From NCEH01 sp002257205 (GTDB taxonomy: Bacteria; Pseudomonadota; Alphaproteobacteria; Rhizobiales; Xanthobacteraceae), in the NCBI RefSeq assembly GCF_043195105.1, contig NZ_JBAFWO010000007.1: a DNA stretch of 64,000 nucleotides; one strand, written 5' to 3'. Under the pieces are notes generated by a model that made no database searches, was not told where the DNA came from, and worked only from the letters and a program-made list of their open reading frames with translations. Made by a program: the position numbers and the translations under genes. This document shows, in pieces, positions 1 to 7,525 of this stretch. Position 1 is the first letter of the stretch, and every line of letters begins with the position of its first letter.

Positions 1-1
1 T

Positions 2-670
2 TGGGAACAATTCCGCATCGCCTGGGTGGATTCCAACTTCGCCACCTATTTCTGGAACTCCACTTTGGTGGTGGTGGGCGCGGTGGCGGTGGTGACTTTG
101 GTCGGCGCGGCGGCGGCCCATGCGCTGGCGCGCTATCGCTTCAAGGGCAACCGCCTGATCTATGCGGTGCTGTTCTCCTCCATCATCTTCCCGCCGCAGA
201 TCACCTTGATTTCGCTCTACCAGATCCTGGTGGACTATAATCTATACAATAGCCTGCTAGGCCTCACGCTCGTCTATATCTCGCTCCAGCTGCCGCTGAC
301 GGTCTATCTGCTGGAGGGCTTCTTCGCCCGCATCCCGCAGGATTTGTTCGATGCCGCGAAGATGGACGGCTATGGCGACATCGAGATTTTTCGCCGCATC
401 GTCCTGCCCATCGGCATGCCGGCGATCGCGACGACGCTGATCCTGAATTTCATCCAGCTCTGGAACGAGTTCCTGTTCGCGGTGGTGCTCATCACCGACC
501 CGGACAAGCGCACGCTGCCGATCGGCATCCGCGCCTTCATGGGCGATCATTTCCAGGACATCGGCATGATCGCCGCGGGCGTCATGATCTCGGTGGTCCC
601 GGTGATCCTCGCCTACATCTTCTTCTCGGAAAAACTCATCCGCGGCATGACTGCCGGCGCGGTCAAGTAG
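2..670 (+). CDS. carbohydrate ABC transporter permease (MalG/UgpE type), 5' partial
   Basis: This is an inner-membrane permease of a binding-protein-dependent sugar ABC importer. The frame is open to the window edge, so the N-terminus is missing; 222 residues remain of a usual 270-300. Several hydrophobic segments are visible. The cytoplasmic EAA-type loop that docks on the ATPase begins near base 350 with DAAKMDGYGD and continues to RRIVLPIGMP. The C-terminus ending in a basic, glycine-containing tail (RGMTAGAVK) is typical of MalG-like partners. The matching ATPase follows after 12 bases, and oxidoreductase and aldolase genes follow it, so the substrate is probably a sugar or sugar acid. 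The binding protein and partner permease should lie upstream, outside the window. Confidence 0.9.
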   Translation, partial: WEQFRIAWVDSNFATYFWNSTLVVVGAVAVVTLVGAAAAHALARYRFKGNRLIYAVLFSSIIFPPQITLISLYQILVDYNLYNSLLGLTLVYISLQLPLTVYLLEGFFARIPQDLFDAAKMDGYGDIEIFRRIVLPIGMPAIATTLILNFIQLWNEFLFAVVLITDPDKRTLPIGIRAFMGDHFQDIGMIAAGVMISVVPVILAYIFFSEKLIRGMTAGAVK

Positions 671-682
671 AGGTTAAGCGCA

Positions 683-1834
683 ATGTCGGTCGTCATTCTC
701 GACAAGCTCTGCAAGCGCTACGGCACCAGCCAATATGCCGTGGACCATGTGGACCTGCACATTCGCGACGGCGAGTTCATGGTTCTGCTCGGGCCCTCGG
801 GCTGCGGCAAGTCCACCACTTTGCGCATGGTCGCCGGGCTCGAGACCATCAGCGCGGGCACCTTGTCCATCGACGGGCGGGTGGTGAACAATGTCGCCGC
901 GAAAGATCGCGACATCGCCATGGTGTTCCAATCCTACGCCCTCTATCCCCACATGAGCGTGGGCGAAAACCTCGCCTTCGGCCTGCGCCGCCGCAAGGTG
1001 AATGCCGCCGAGATCGAGCGGCGGGTGAAGGAAGCCGCCGACATCCTCGGCCTCGGCGCCCTGCTGGCGCGCAAGCCCAGCGCGCTCTCCGGCGGGCAGC
1101 GCCAGCGCGTGGCGCTCGGCCGCGCCATGGTGCGCGAGCCCATGGTGTTCCTGTTCGACGAGCCCTTGTCGAACCTCGACGCCGCGCTGCGCGTGAACAC
1201 CCGCAACGAATTGATCAAGCAGCATCACCGCCTCGGCTCCACCATGATCTATGTGACCCATGATCAGGTGGAAGCCATGACCATGGGCACGCGCATCTGC
1301 GTGATGAACGGCGGGAAGGTGGCGCAGATCGGCGCGCCGCTGGAGGTCTATTGGGAGCCGGCGGACACCTTCGTCGCCCGGTTCCTGGGCTCGCCGCCCA
1401 TGAACCTCTTCACCGCGCCCCTGCGCGGCGGCCCGGACGGTTTCCTGCTGGACGAGGGCCCTTTTCACGCGCCGCTGATCCGCTGGAGCGCGGCGGCGCT
1501 CGCCCCCTATGCCGACCGCAAGATCACGTTCGGCGTGCGCGCGGAAGATTTGCATCTCGACCCCGCCGCGGCCGGGGAGGGCCTGCGCGGGCGCATTCGC
1601 GGCAAGGCCTTCGCCATCGAGCCGCTGGGCGCTGAGACATTGGTGGTGCTGGAAACCCCGCTCGGGGAATGCACCGCGCGCCTGCCGCGTCACGTGATGG
1701 TGCGCCCCGGCGACGAGGTGGACCTCGCCTTCGCCGCCAGCGCGGCCTATCTGTTCGATGTCGAGACCGGCCGGGCGATCCCCGGCGAGCGTTCCTCGCA
1801 GGGCGCGCTTTCCGCGGCGCGTGGCCTGCAATGA
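683..1834 (+). CDS. sugar ABC transporter ATP-binding protein (UgpC/MsmK/MalK type)
   Basis: This 383-residue ATPase powers the importer whose permease lies directly upstream. Walker A is GPSGCGKST at residues 37-45, the signature LSGGQ is at 135-139, Walker B VFLFDE at 155-160 and the switch histidine is H193 in THDQ. The region after about residue 235 has the length and layout of the TOBE/MOP regulatory domain of the MalK branch. In this family one ATPase forms a homodimer that serves a heterodimeric permease. Its last codons overlap the next gene in an ATGA junction, which implies translational coupling with the oxidoreductase. Confidence 0.95.
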   Translation: MSVVILDKLCKRYGTSQYAVDHVDLHIRDGEFMVLLGPSGCGKSTTLRMVAGLETISAGTLSIDGRVVNNVAAKDRDIAMVFQSYALYPHMSVGENLAFGLRRRKVNAAEIERRVKEAADILGLGALLARKPSALSGGQRQRVALGRAMVREPMVFLFDEPLSNLDAALRVNTRNELIKQHHRLGSTMIYVTHDQVEAMTMGTRICVMNGGKVAQIGAPLEVYWEPADTFVARFLGSPPMNLFTAPLRGGPDGFLLDEGPFHAPLIRWSAAALAPYADRKITFGVRAEDLHLDPAAAGEGLRGRIRGKAFAIEPLGAETLVVLETPLGECTARLPRHVMVRPGDEVDLAFAASAAYLFDVETGRAIPGERSSQGALSAARGLQ

Positions 1835-2838
1835 GCCGCGAGCTTCGCATCGGCCTGATCGGCGCCGGCTGGGTCACGCAGCATCACCTGGTGGGCTGGC
1901 AAGCGCTGGCGGGCCGGGCGCGCGTGGTCGCCATCGCTGATCCCTCGCCGGAACGGGCGGGTGAGCGCGCCGCGCAGTTCGATATTCCCGCCGTCTTCAC
2001 CAGCGCCGAGGCGATGCTGGATGGCGCAGAGCTTGACGCGGTCGATATCGCCGCGCCGCGCGCGGTCCATGCCGAGCTGGTGCGCCTCGTCGCGGCGCGC
2101 GGCCTGCCGATCCTGTGCCAGAAGCCGCTTGCGCCCACGCTCGCGGAAGCCGAGCAATTGGTGGCGGACGTGGCCGGCTCGGTGCGCCTGATGGTACATG
2201 AGAACTGGCGGTTCCGCGCCTATTACCGCGACGCCGCCCAATGGCTGCGGGACGGGCGCATCGGCAAGGTGAAGGCCGCCCGCCTCACGCTCGCCACCAG
2301 CGGCACGGTGCCCGACGCCGAGGGCCAGTATCCCGCCTTGGTGCGCCAGCCCTTCATGCGCCACGAAAAGCGCATGCTGGTGGCGGAAGTGCTGATCCAT
2401 CATCTCGACACGCTGCGCATGCTGCTCGGCCCGCTCAAGGTGGAGGCGGCGGCCCTCACCCGCACCTGCCCGGCGCTGGCGGGCGAGGATGGCGCGGTGA
2501 TCCAGCTTGCCACGCCCGAGGGCAATGGCGTCGGCGTGTTCGCGAGCTTCGCCGTGCACGGCGCGCCCCCCGCCCAGGCGGATTGGGTGGAAATTCTGGG
2601 CGAGACCGGCACCATCCGCCTCGCCGGCGATACGCTCGCCTGCTTCGGCGAACATCCCGCGACGCAGGTCTATGACCTGCCGGCCTGCTACCGGGATTCC
2701 TACAGCGCGACCATCGAACATTTCATCGCCGGGCTCGAAACCGGCGCCCCGTTCGAGACCGCGCCGCAAGACAATCTTGAAACCTTGCGCCTGGTGGAGG
2801 ATTGCTACCGCCTGTCCGGCTTTGAGGGCGAGGCGTGA
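1831..2838 (+). CDS. Gfo/Idh/MocA family NAD(P)-dependent oxidoreductase
   Basis: This is a cytosolic dehydrogenase of the glucose-fructose oxidoreductase / inositol dehydrogenase family, 335 residues. The N-terminal Rossmann motif GLIGAGWV is at residues 8-15. The family's EKP signature appears as QKP at about 96-98, so the first position is substituted. A histidine-rich segment VLIHHLDTLRML fits the catalytic region of the C-terminal domain. The ATG at 1831 overlaps the upstream stop by 4 bases, which fixes the start. Substrate cannot be read from sequence; the operon suggests oxidation of an imported sugar or sugar acid. Confidence 0.88.
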   Translation: MSRELRIGLIGAGWVTQHHLVGWQALAGRARVVAIADPSPERAGERAAQFDIPAVFTSAEAMLDGAELDAVDIAAPRAVHAELVRLVAARGLPILCQKPLAPTLAEAEQLVADVAGSVRLMVHENWRFRAYYRDAAQWLRDGRIGKVKAARLTLATSGTVPDAEGQYPALVRQPFMRHEKRMLVAEVLIHHLDTLRMLLGPLKVEAAALTRTCPALAGEDGAVIQLATPEGNGVGVFASFAVHGAPPAQADWVEILGETGTIRLAGDTLACFGEHPATQVYDLPACYRDSYSATIEHFIAGLETGAPFETAPQDNLETLRLVEDCYRLSGFEGEA

Positions 2839-2840
2839 GA

Positions 2841-3551
2841 ATGATGGAAAGCTCGACACCCGAAGGACCGATTCCCGCCGGCCGCGACGCCAGCCAGGCG
2901 GAGATCGTCCGCGAGATCGAGGAGGACATCATCTTCGGCCGGTTCTCCCCGGGCTCGCGCCTGGTGGAAGACACGCTGATGGCGCGCTATGGCGCGAGCC
3001 GGCATTTCATTCGCCAGGCGCTGGTGCAGCTGGAACGCACCGGCATCGTGCGGCGGGAAAAGAATGTGGGCGCGACCGTCTGCTCCTATTCCGCGCAGGA
3101 AGTGCAGCAGATCTACGAAGTGCGCGAGATGCTGACCCGCCAGGCCGCGCTCATGATCGCCCTGCCGGCGCCCCAGGACTTGATCGACAAGCTAAGCGCG
3201 ATCCAGGCCGATTATGCCCGCTTCGCGGCACAAGGCGATCTGCGCGGGATCCACGAAACCAACGATGCCTTCCACATCGCGCTGTTCTCCGCGTGCGGGA
3301 ACCCGTATCTGGTGCGTTCGCTCCAGGATTATATGGGCCTGACCCTGCCCATGCGCGCCAAGAATCTCGCCGATAAGGAAGGGCTTGAAGTGTCCCGCCG
3401 CCAGCATGAGACCATGATCGAGCTTCTGCGCGGGCGCGATTCCTGGGCGCTGGCGCAATTGTGCGTGGAACACATGCATCCCAGCAAAGCGGATTATCTC
3501 AAACGCGTGGCCGCGGGCGCCCAGCCGGCGCGCCTCGGCATTGCCGGCTAA
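2841..3551 (+). CDS. GntR-family transcriptional regulator (FCD/FadR subfamily)
   Basis: This is the likely local repressor of the catabolic operon, 236 residues. An N-terminal winged helix-turn-helix (about residues 20-85: GSRLVEDTLMARYGASRHFI, then a wing ending near TGIVRREKNVGATV) precedes an all-helical FCD ligand domain. Its metal- or ligand-binding histidines are visible in HETNDAFHIALF and the C-terminal HMHPSKADY. An in-frame GTG at 2835 also exists, but GAGG at 2830-2833 is ideally spaced for the ATG at 2841, so I use that. A regulator embedded in a transporter/enzyme operon usually responds to the substrate or a pathway intermediate. Confidence 0.88.
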   Translation: MMESSTPEGPIPAGRDASQAEIVREIEEDIIFGRFSPGSRLVEDTLMARYGASRHFIRQALVQLERTGIVRREKNVGATVCSYSAQEVQQIYEVREMLTRQAALMIALPAPQDLIDKLSAIQADYARFAAQGDLRGIHETNDAFHIALFSACGNPYLVRSLQDYMGLTLPMRAKNLADKEGLEVSRRQHETMIELLRGRDSWALAQLCVEHMHPSKADYLKRVAAGAQPARLGIAG

Positions 3552-3587
3552 CCCTTTCCCGTTCAACGGGCGACAAGAGGACATTCC

Positions 3588-4376
3588 ATGGATCTCGGAC
3601 TGAAGGATAAAACCGCGCTGGTGCTTGGCGCCGGCGGCGGCCTCGGCAGCGCCATCGCGGCGACGCTCGCCCGCGAAGGCGCGAAAGTGGCCCTCGGCGA
3701 TATCGATACCGGCGCCCTGGAACGCGTCGCGGCCACCATCAAGGACGCCGGCGGCACGGCCCTCGCTTTGCCGGCGTGGGATCTCGCCGATCTCTCCTTG
3801 ATCGAAAGCCAGATCGCCGCCATCGAGGCGCAGTTCGGCTCCGTGGACATTCTGGTGAACAACACCGGCGGCCCCCCGCCCACCCCGGCCGCGGGCCAGG
3901 ACCCGGCCCTGTGGAGCAAGAGCTTCCAGCAGATGGTGCTGTCCGTCATCGCCCTCACCGACCGGGTGCTGCCCGGCATGAAGGCGAAGAAATGGGGCCG
4001 TATCGTCACCTCCACCTCCTCGGGCGTGGTGGCGCCGATCCCCAATCTCGGCATTTCCAACGCGCTGCGCCTGTCGCTGGTGGGCTGGTCGAAGACGCTT
4101 GCCCGTGAAGTGGCGCGCGACGGCATCACCGCCAACATCGTGCTGCCGGGCCGCATCGCCACCGACCGCATCAAGTTCCTGGACGAGCAGAAGGCCAAGC
4201 GCGAAGGCAAGAGCGTGGAGCAGGTCTCCTCCGAGAGCACCGGCACCATTCCCATGGGCCGCTATGGCGACCCGCAGGAATACGGCAATGTGGTCGCCTT
4301 CCTCGCCTCGGCGCCCGCCTCCTATCTCACCGGCTCGGTCATCCGCGTGGATGGCGGGTTGATCGCCTCCATCTGA
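3588..4376 (+). CDS. SDR-fold oxidoreductase with non-canonical active site
   Basis: This is a 262-residue short-chain dehydrogenase/reductase fold protein. The cofactor loop reads LGAGGGLGSAIA instead of the usual TGxxxGIG. At the catalytic position the family YxxxK is replaced: the aligned segment ISNALRLSLVGWSKTLA places serine at the tyrosine position and arginine at the lysine position. NNTGG (for NNAG), the W-G-R-I-V strand and the C-terminal VIRVDGG are otherwise normal. This matches the known divergent subgroup of FabG-like SDRs that keeps the fold but not the tetrad. It may bind nucleotide without classical catalysis or use other residues. It sits between the regulator and the DapA-like aldolase. 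Confidence 0.85.
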   Translation: MDLGLKDKTALVLGAGGGLGSAIAATLAREGAKVALGDIDTGALERVAATIKDAGGTALALPAWDLADLSLIESQIAAIEAQFGSVDILVNNTGGPPPTPAAGQDPALWSKSFQQMVLSVIALTDRVLPGMKAKKWGRIVTSTSSGVVAPIPNLGISNALRLSLVGWSKTLAREVARDGITANIVLPGRIATDRIKFLDEQKAKREGKSVEQVSSESTGTIPMGRYGDPQEYGNVVAFLASAPASYLTGSVIRVDGGLIASI

Positions 4377-4385
4377 GTGATTGCC

Positions 4386-5315
4386 ATGCTTCTGGACGCA
4401 ACGGCCTCCGGCCTGTTCCCCATCGCCCCGACCCCCTTCCATCCCGACGGCCGTATTGATGAGGCCTCGGTCAACACGCTGATCGAGCGCTATCTCGCCG
4501 CCGGGGCCACCGGCGTCACCGTGCTCGGCATCATGGGCGAAGCGCCCAAGCTGGAGCCGGAGGAATCGCTTGCGATCACCTCCCGCTTCATCGATGGCTT
4601 CGGCAAGCTGCCGGTGATCGTCGGCGTTTCCGCGCCGGGCTTTGCCGCCATGCGCTCGCTGGCGCGCCAGGTGATGGAGAAGGGCGCCGCCGGCGTCATG
4701 ATCGCCCCGCCGCCGGCCCTGCGCACCGACGACCAGATCACCGGCTATTACCGCCAGGCGGTGGAAGCCGTCGGCACCGACGTGCCGTTCGTGATCCAGG
4801 ATTATCCGCTCACGCTGACGGTGCAGATGACCCCCAAGGTGATCCGCCAGATCGTGGAGGAGAACCCCTCCTGCGTGATGCTCAAGCATGAGGATTGGCC
4901 GGGCCTGGAGAAGATCTCCACCTTGCGCAAGTTCCAGGCGGAAGGCTCCATGCGGCCGATCTCCATCCTCACCGGCAATGGCGCGCTGTTCCTGGATTTC
5001 GAGATGGAGCGCGGCGCCGACGGGGCCATGACCGGCTATGCCTTTCCCGAAATGCTGGGCGACGTGGTGCGCCTGCAGAAGGAAGGCAAGCGGGATGAGG
5101 CGCACGATCTGTTCGACGCGCATCTGCCGCTGGTGCGCTACGAGCAGCAGCAGGGCGTGGGCCTTGCGACCCGCAAATATGTGATGATGAAGCGCGGCTT
5201 CATCGCCTCCGACGCCCAGCGCAAGCCGGGCGCGGCCCTGACGGATGCGGCGCGCGCCGAGATCGATTACCTGCTCGCGCGCCTCGCCCGCCATGATCCG
5301 CGGGCGCGGATCTAA
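4386..5315 (+). CDS. dihydrodipicolinate synthase (DapA)/N-acetylneuraminate lyase family protein
   Basis: This is a class I aldolase-fold protein of 309 residues. The Schiff-base lysine is visible in CVMLKHED (about K167) and the conserved tyrosine in VIQDYP (about Y140). An in-frame GTG at 4377 directly follows the previous stop, but the ATG at 4386 has GAG at 4375-4377 at suitable distance and is preferred. DapA paralogues in sugar-acid operons usually cleave or dehydrate keto-deoxy sugar acids. That role fits the transporter, oxidoreductases and GntR regulator upstream. Lysine biosynthesis is unlikely in this setting. It is the last gene of the operon. Confidence 0.9.
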   Translation: MLLDATASGLFPIAPTPFHPDGRIDEASVNTLIERYLAAGATGVTVLGIMGEAPKLEPEESLAITSRFIDGFGKLPVIVGVSAPGFAAMRSLARQVMEKGAAGVMIAPPPALRTDDQITGYYRQAVEAVGTDVPFVIQDYPLTLTVQMTPKVIRQIVEENPSCVMLKHEDWPGLEKISTLRKFQAEGSMRPISILTGNGALFLDFEMERGADGAMTGYAFPEMLGDVVRLQKEGKRDEAHDLFDAHLPLVRYEQQQGVGLATRKYVMMKRGFIASDAQRKPGAALTDAARAEIDYLLARLARHDPRARI

Positions 5316-5341
5316 GCGTCGTCTTTCCGCGGAAACGCTCC

Positions 5342-5498
5342 AGGACCGATCGACAGTCCTGGCTTGACGCTGTTGCAGCAGAGCATCGTCATGCACGGGC
5401 TTGTCCCGTGCATCCACGCGGCACCGCTGGCGCTGGCTTTTTAAGGTTCGCGCGGTCGGCGCCGCGTGGATGGCCGGGACGAGCCCGGCCATGACGGG
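5342..5498 (+). repeat. ~157-bp dispersed composite repeat, copy 1
   Basis: The element runs from GGACCGATCGACA through ATGCACGGGCTTGTCCCGTG and ends with GGCCGGGACGAGCCCGGCC plus ATGACGGG. It contains two internal palindromes of opposite composition separated by a variable core. A second, inverted copy lies at 55929-56084 with the same order of blocks and clear sequence divergence in the core. Confidence 0.85.
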
Positions 5499-5504
5499 CA
5501 AAAG

Positions 5505-5540
5505 ACGGCGGCGCGGACCTTGTTCGCGCCGCCGTTTTTT
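5505..5540 (+). terminator. Rho-independent terminator
   Basis: A perfect 11-bp stem ACGGCGGCGCG / CGCGCCGCCGT with a 9-base loop is followed by six T. It ends the transporter/aldolase operon and insulates the tRNA gene. Confidence 0.9.
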
Positions 5541-5643
5541 CTGCGCGCGTCCTCGCCCTGCCGGCCTCGGGGCCGTGCTGGGATGTGGACCCCGCATCCC
5601 CCGTCTTCCAACGCGCCAGCCCTTGCGTTAGAACAGCCGTGGG

Positions 5644-5720
5644 CTCCCGGTAGCTCAGCAGGATAGAGCACAGGTTTCCTAAACCTGGGGTCAGGGGTTC
5701 GAATCCCTTCCGGGAGGCCA
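5644..5720 (+). tRNA. tRNA-Arg (anticodon CCT)
   Basis: The cloverleaf is complete: acceptor CTCCCGG pairs with CCGGGAG; D-arm GCTC/GAGC; anticodon stem CAGGT/ACCTG with loop TTCCTAA giving anticodon CCT (reads AGG); T-arm AGGGG TTCGAAT CCCTT; discriminator G and encoded CCA. tRNA genes are common integration targets, and an integrase start lies 150 bases downstream. Confidence 0.95.
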
Positions 5721-5832
5721 AGCTTACGCTTCAGAGCGTCGCACAAGGCTTCAAAATCATTTTAAATCAATGACTTGATCCCATTCCGTGGGCTCGTGGC
5801 GTCTGTTGCTGTGTCGTTGCATCTCATCAATT

Positions 5833-5871
5833 TGTAGGCATCTGCGTCGTGCCTACAAAAGAGATGCCTAC
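5833..5871. promoter_or_regulatory. inverted repeat upstream of integrase remnant
   Basis: TTTGTAGGCA and TGCCTACAAA form a perfect 10-bp inverted repeat around a 9-base spacer. A third related half-site, GATGCCTACA, lies just before the integrase start codon. The arrangement suits a regulator operator or integrase arm sites. Confidence 0.5.
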
Positions 5872-5873
5872 AC

Positions 5874-5957
5874 ATGTCGCTCACCGAGCTCGCGCTTCGC
5901 AACGCCAAGCCGAAGGACGTACACGTCAGCCCGAATGGCGTAACCTCCGCTTCGTGA
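5874..5957 (+). pseudogene. truncated tyrosine integrase (P4/DUF4102 type) N-terminus
   Basis: The 27-codon frame starts MSLTELALRNAKPKD and then stops. That opening matches the N-terminal arm-binding domain of P4-family integrases, which typically begin M-x-L-T-x-x-x-(I/L)-R-N-A-K-P-K-D. The position directly downstream of a tRNA and the orientation away from it are characteristic of these integrases. The remaining roughly 370 codons are absent, so it is a relic of a tRNA-targeting island. It explains how the cassette that follows could have arrived. Confidence 0.7.
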
Positions 5958-6184
5958 CGTTCACCAGTGGGATTGCATGCTCCTCAAGCTTTCGTTGGAG
6001 AGGCATTTCGCGGAGGTGACCGCCATGGCGTCTTGGCTCGTGAGCGGTGCCGGCGCATGGCTGAGTCGTCGATCCAACAACCATTGATTATGCCGGCTCG
6101 CGAATTCAACCGACTTGCTCGATCCTTAACAAAGTATATGCTTGTTGAAGGTGGCGAGCGGTAACGCGGCGCGGCAGGTGGACA

Positions 6185-7498
6185 ATGAATCCGTTCTTCG
6201 AGGAGCGCGGTGAGGGTCGCATGCCGGCGGCGCTGCATGCGCGGACGATCGACTTTTCTGCCGGGCGGGCCGGTCCCGCTTATGTCCTGTTCGATGCCGT
6301 CGATGCCGATTGGTTCGACGGGCAGCTTGCCGAGCGGGGTGGCTCCATATCGCCAGAGGTCTGGGGCGAGCTGATCGAATATGCGCCGATCTATGCCGTC
6401 GAGATCTGTGCCGACCAGCAAGACAATGGCGCCGCGGCACTGTGGCTGAAGGGGCGGCCGGAGCGCCCCGACGACTGGGTTCACCTGACGATCAGGGTCG
6501 ATCCGGACGGGCCTGCCGACCTCTATGACACGATCGACGGGCCGCCACAGCGTGTCAGCCTCGCGCTGGCGCCGATGAGGCCGGGGACCCAGCAGGCCCT
6601 CAGCAGGGCCACGGCGCTGACGGCGTCATCCGATACGGACGTGAAAGGCGCGCTGCCGGTCGCGGTGCTCGACCGGATCGTGGTTCTTGACGTCGGGCAG
6701 GGGTCGGCGAACGCCGTCTACAATGATGCCGGCGAAGTCATCGCTTATGTCGATCTCGGCGCCGGCATCCTCAAGAATTCCAAGACTTGGCCGGCCGGCT
6801 TGATGACGGATTTCTGCCGCTGCCATCAGCCGGTGGTCATCTTGACCCATTGGCACTACGACCATTTCAACGGTGCCAACAAGATCAAGGCCGCCCGCGC
6901 CCTCACCTGGATCGCGCCCCTGCAGACGATCGGCCCCGGGCCACAGTCCGCCATGGCGAATGCGGTCAGGAGGGCAGGTCAGCTGCTGGTCTGGGGCGGC
7001 GGCGCTTCCCCGCTCAACGCGGGCGGCCTGACCCTTGAGAGCTGCACGGGACCTGCGGGCGACTTCGATCGAACGGGGATCGCGGTCTGGGCCACCGGGG
7101 GCAGCACCGCCGACCCGATCCTGATGCCGGGCGATGCCCATTATCCCGATATACCGGGCATAAGCTCCGGCCGTGGCGTGTCCGCGCTCGTGGTTTCGCA
7201 CCACGGCGGGGATATCGGCGGATCGACCCCGCCTGCTCCGGGAAAGCACCTTGCTTTCTCCTACGGAGATTCAAACACCTACGGCCACCCGGCCGCTTCT
7301 CCCGTGGGCGATCTCAAGGCCGTCGGATGGTCCATCGGCCTTCATCCGGCCGGCCCGCGGAGGCACGAGCGCGTGACCTGCGATCTGAGGGCCAGCACCG
7401 GGCTCGGGAGCATCCTCCTCAACTGGCCGACTTCCAGCACCCCGCCCCGCTCGTGCGGGGCATCGGCCTGTGCGGCGACGGTGGATCATTGCCAATAG
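6185..7498 (+). CDS. MBL-fold hydrolase, ComEC-C-terminal type (cassette gene A)
   Basis: This is a 437-residue cytosolic metallo-beta-lactamase-fold protein. The fold begins near residue 163 with RIVVLDVGQGSANAVY. The metal ligands follow: THWHYDH at 221-227, MPGDAHY at 314-320, VVSHHGG at 336-342 and YGHP at 366-369. That series is the one found in the soluble hydrolase domain of ComEC/Rec2-like proteins, which act on nucleic acids or phosphodiesters. The first 160 residues match no domain I recognise. No signal peptide is visible. It is the first gene of a tight four-gene set; the next starts 27 bases on. A second, distinct MBL protein closes the set. Confidence 0.85.
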   Translation: MNPFFEERGEGRMPAALHARTIDFSAGRAGPAYVLFDAVDADWFDGQLAERGGSISPEVWGELIEYAPIYAVEICADQQDNGAAALWLKGRPERPDDWVHLTIRVDPDGPADLYDTIDGPPQRVSLALAPMRPGTQQALSRATALTASSDTDVKGALPVAVLDRIVVLDVGQGSANAVYNDAGEVIAYVDLGAGILKNSKTWPAGLMTDFCRCHQPVVILTHWHYDHFNGANKIKAARALTWIAPLQTIGPGPQSAMANAVRRAGQLLVWGGGASPLNAGGLTLESCTGPAGDFDRTGIAVWATGGSTADPILMPGDAHYPDIPGISSGRGVSALVVSHHGGDIGGSTPPAPGKHLAFSYGDSNTYGHPAASPVGDLKAVGWSIGLHPAGPRRHERVTCDLRASTGLGSILLNWPTSSTPPRSCGASACAATVDHCQ

Positions 7499-7525
7499 AC
7501 GATCTGCAACCGGGTGGGGGGACGC

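Larger units (their letters stand above)
5316..5643. other. intergenic region between catabolic operon and tRNA
   Basis: No credible coding sequence. It holds a dispersed repeat (5342-5498), an intrinsic terminator (5505-5540) and about 100 bases leading to the tRNA gene. Confidence 0.7.
5721..6184. other. tRNA-proximal intergenic region with element remnants
   Basis: This lower-GC stretch holds a perfect 10-bp inverted repeat (5833-5858), a truncated integrase start (5874-5957) and about 220 bases without a convincing gene. A 65-codon open frame at 5967-6164 resembles nothing I recognise and has no good start signal. The four-gene cassette begins at 6185. Confidence 0.6.

Noticed and set aside
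3192..5597. 801-codon minus-strand frame across the first operon
   Set aside because: It crosses three plausible plus-strand genes and runs through the terminator and repeat; composition is that of a shadow frame.
5967..6164. 65-codon open frame between the integrase relic and the cassette
   Set aside because: No ribosome site, no recognisable domain, and it lies in decayed island sequence.
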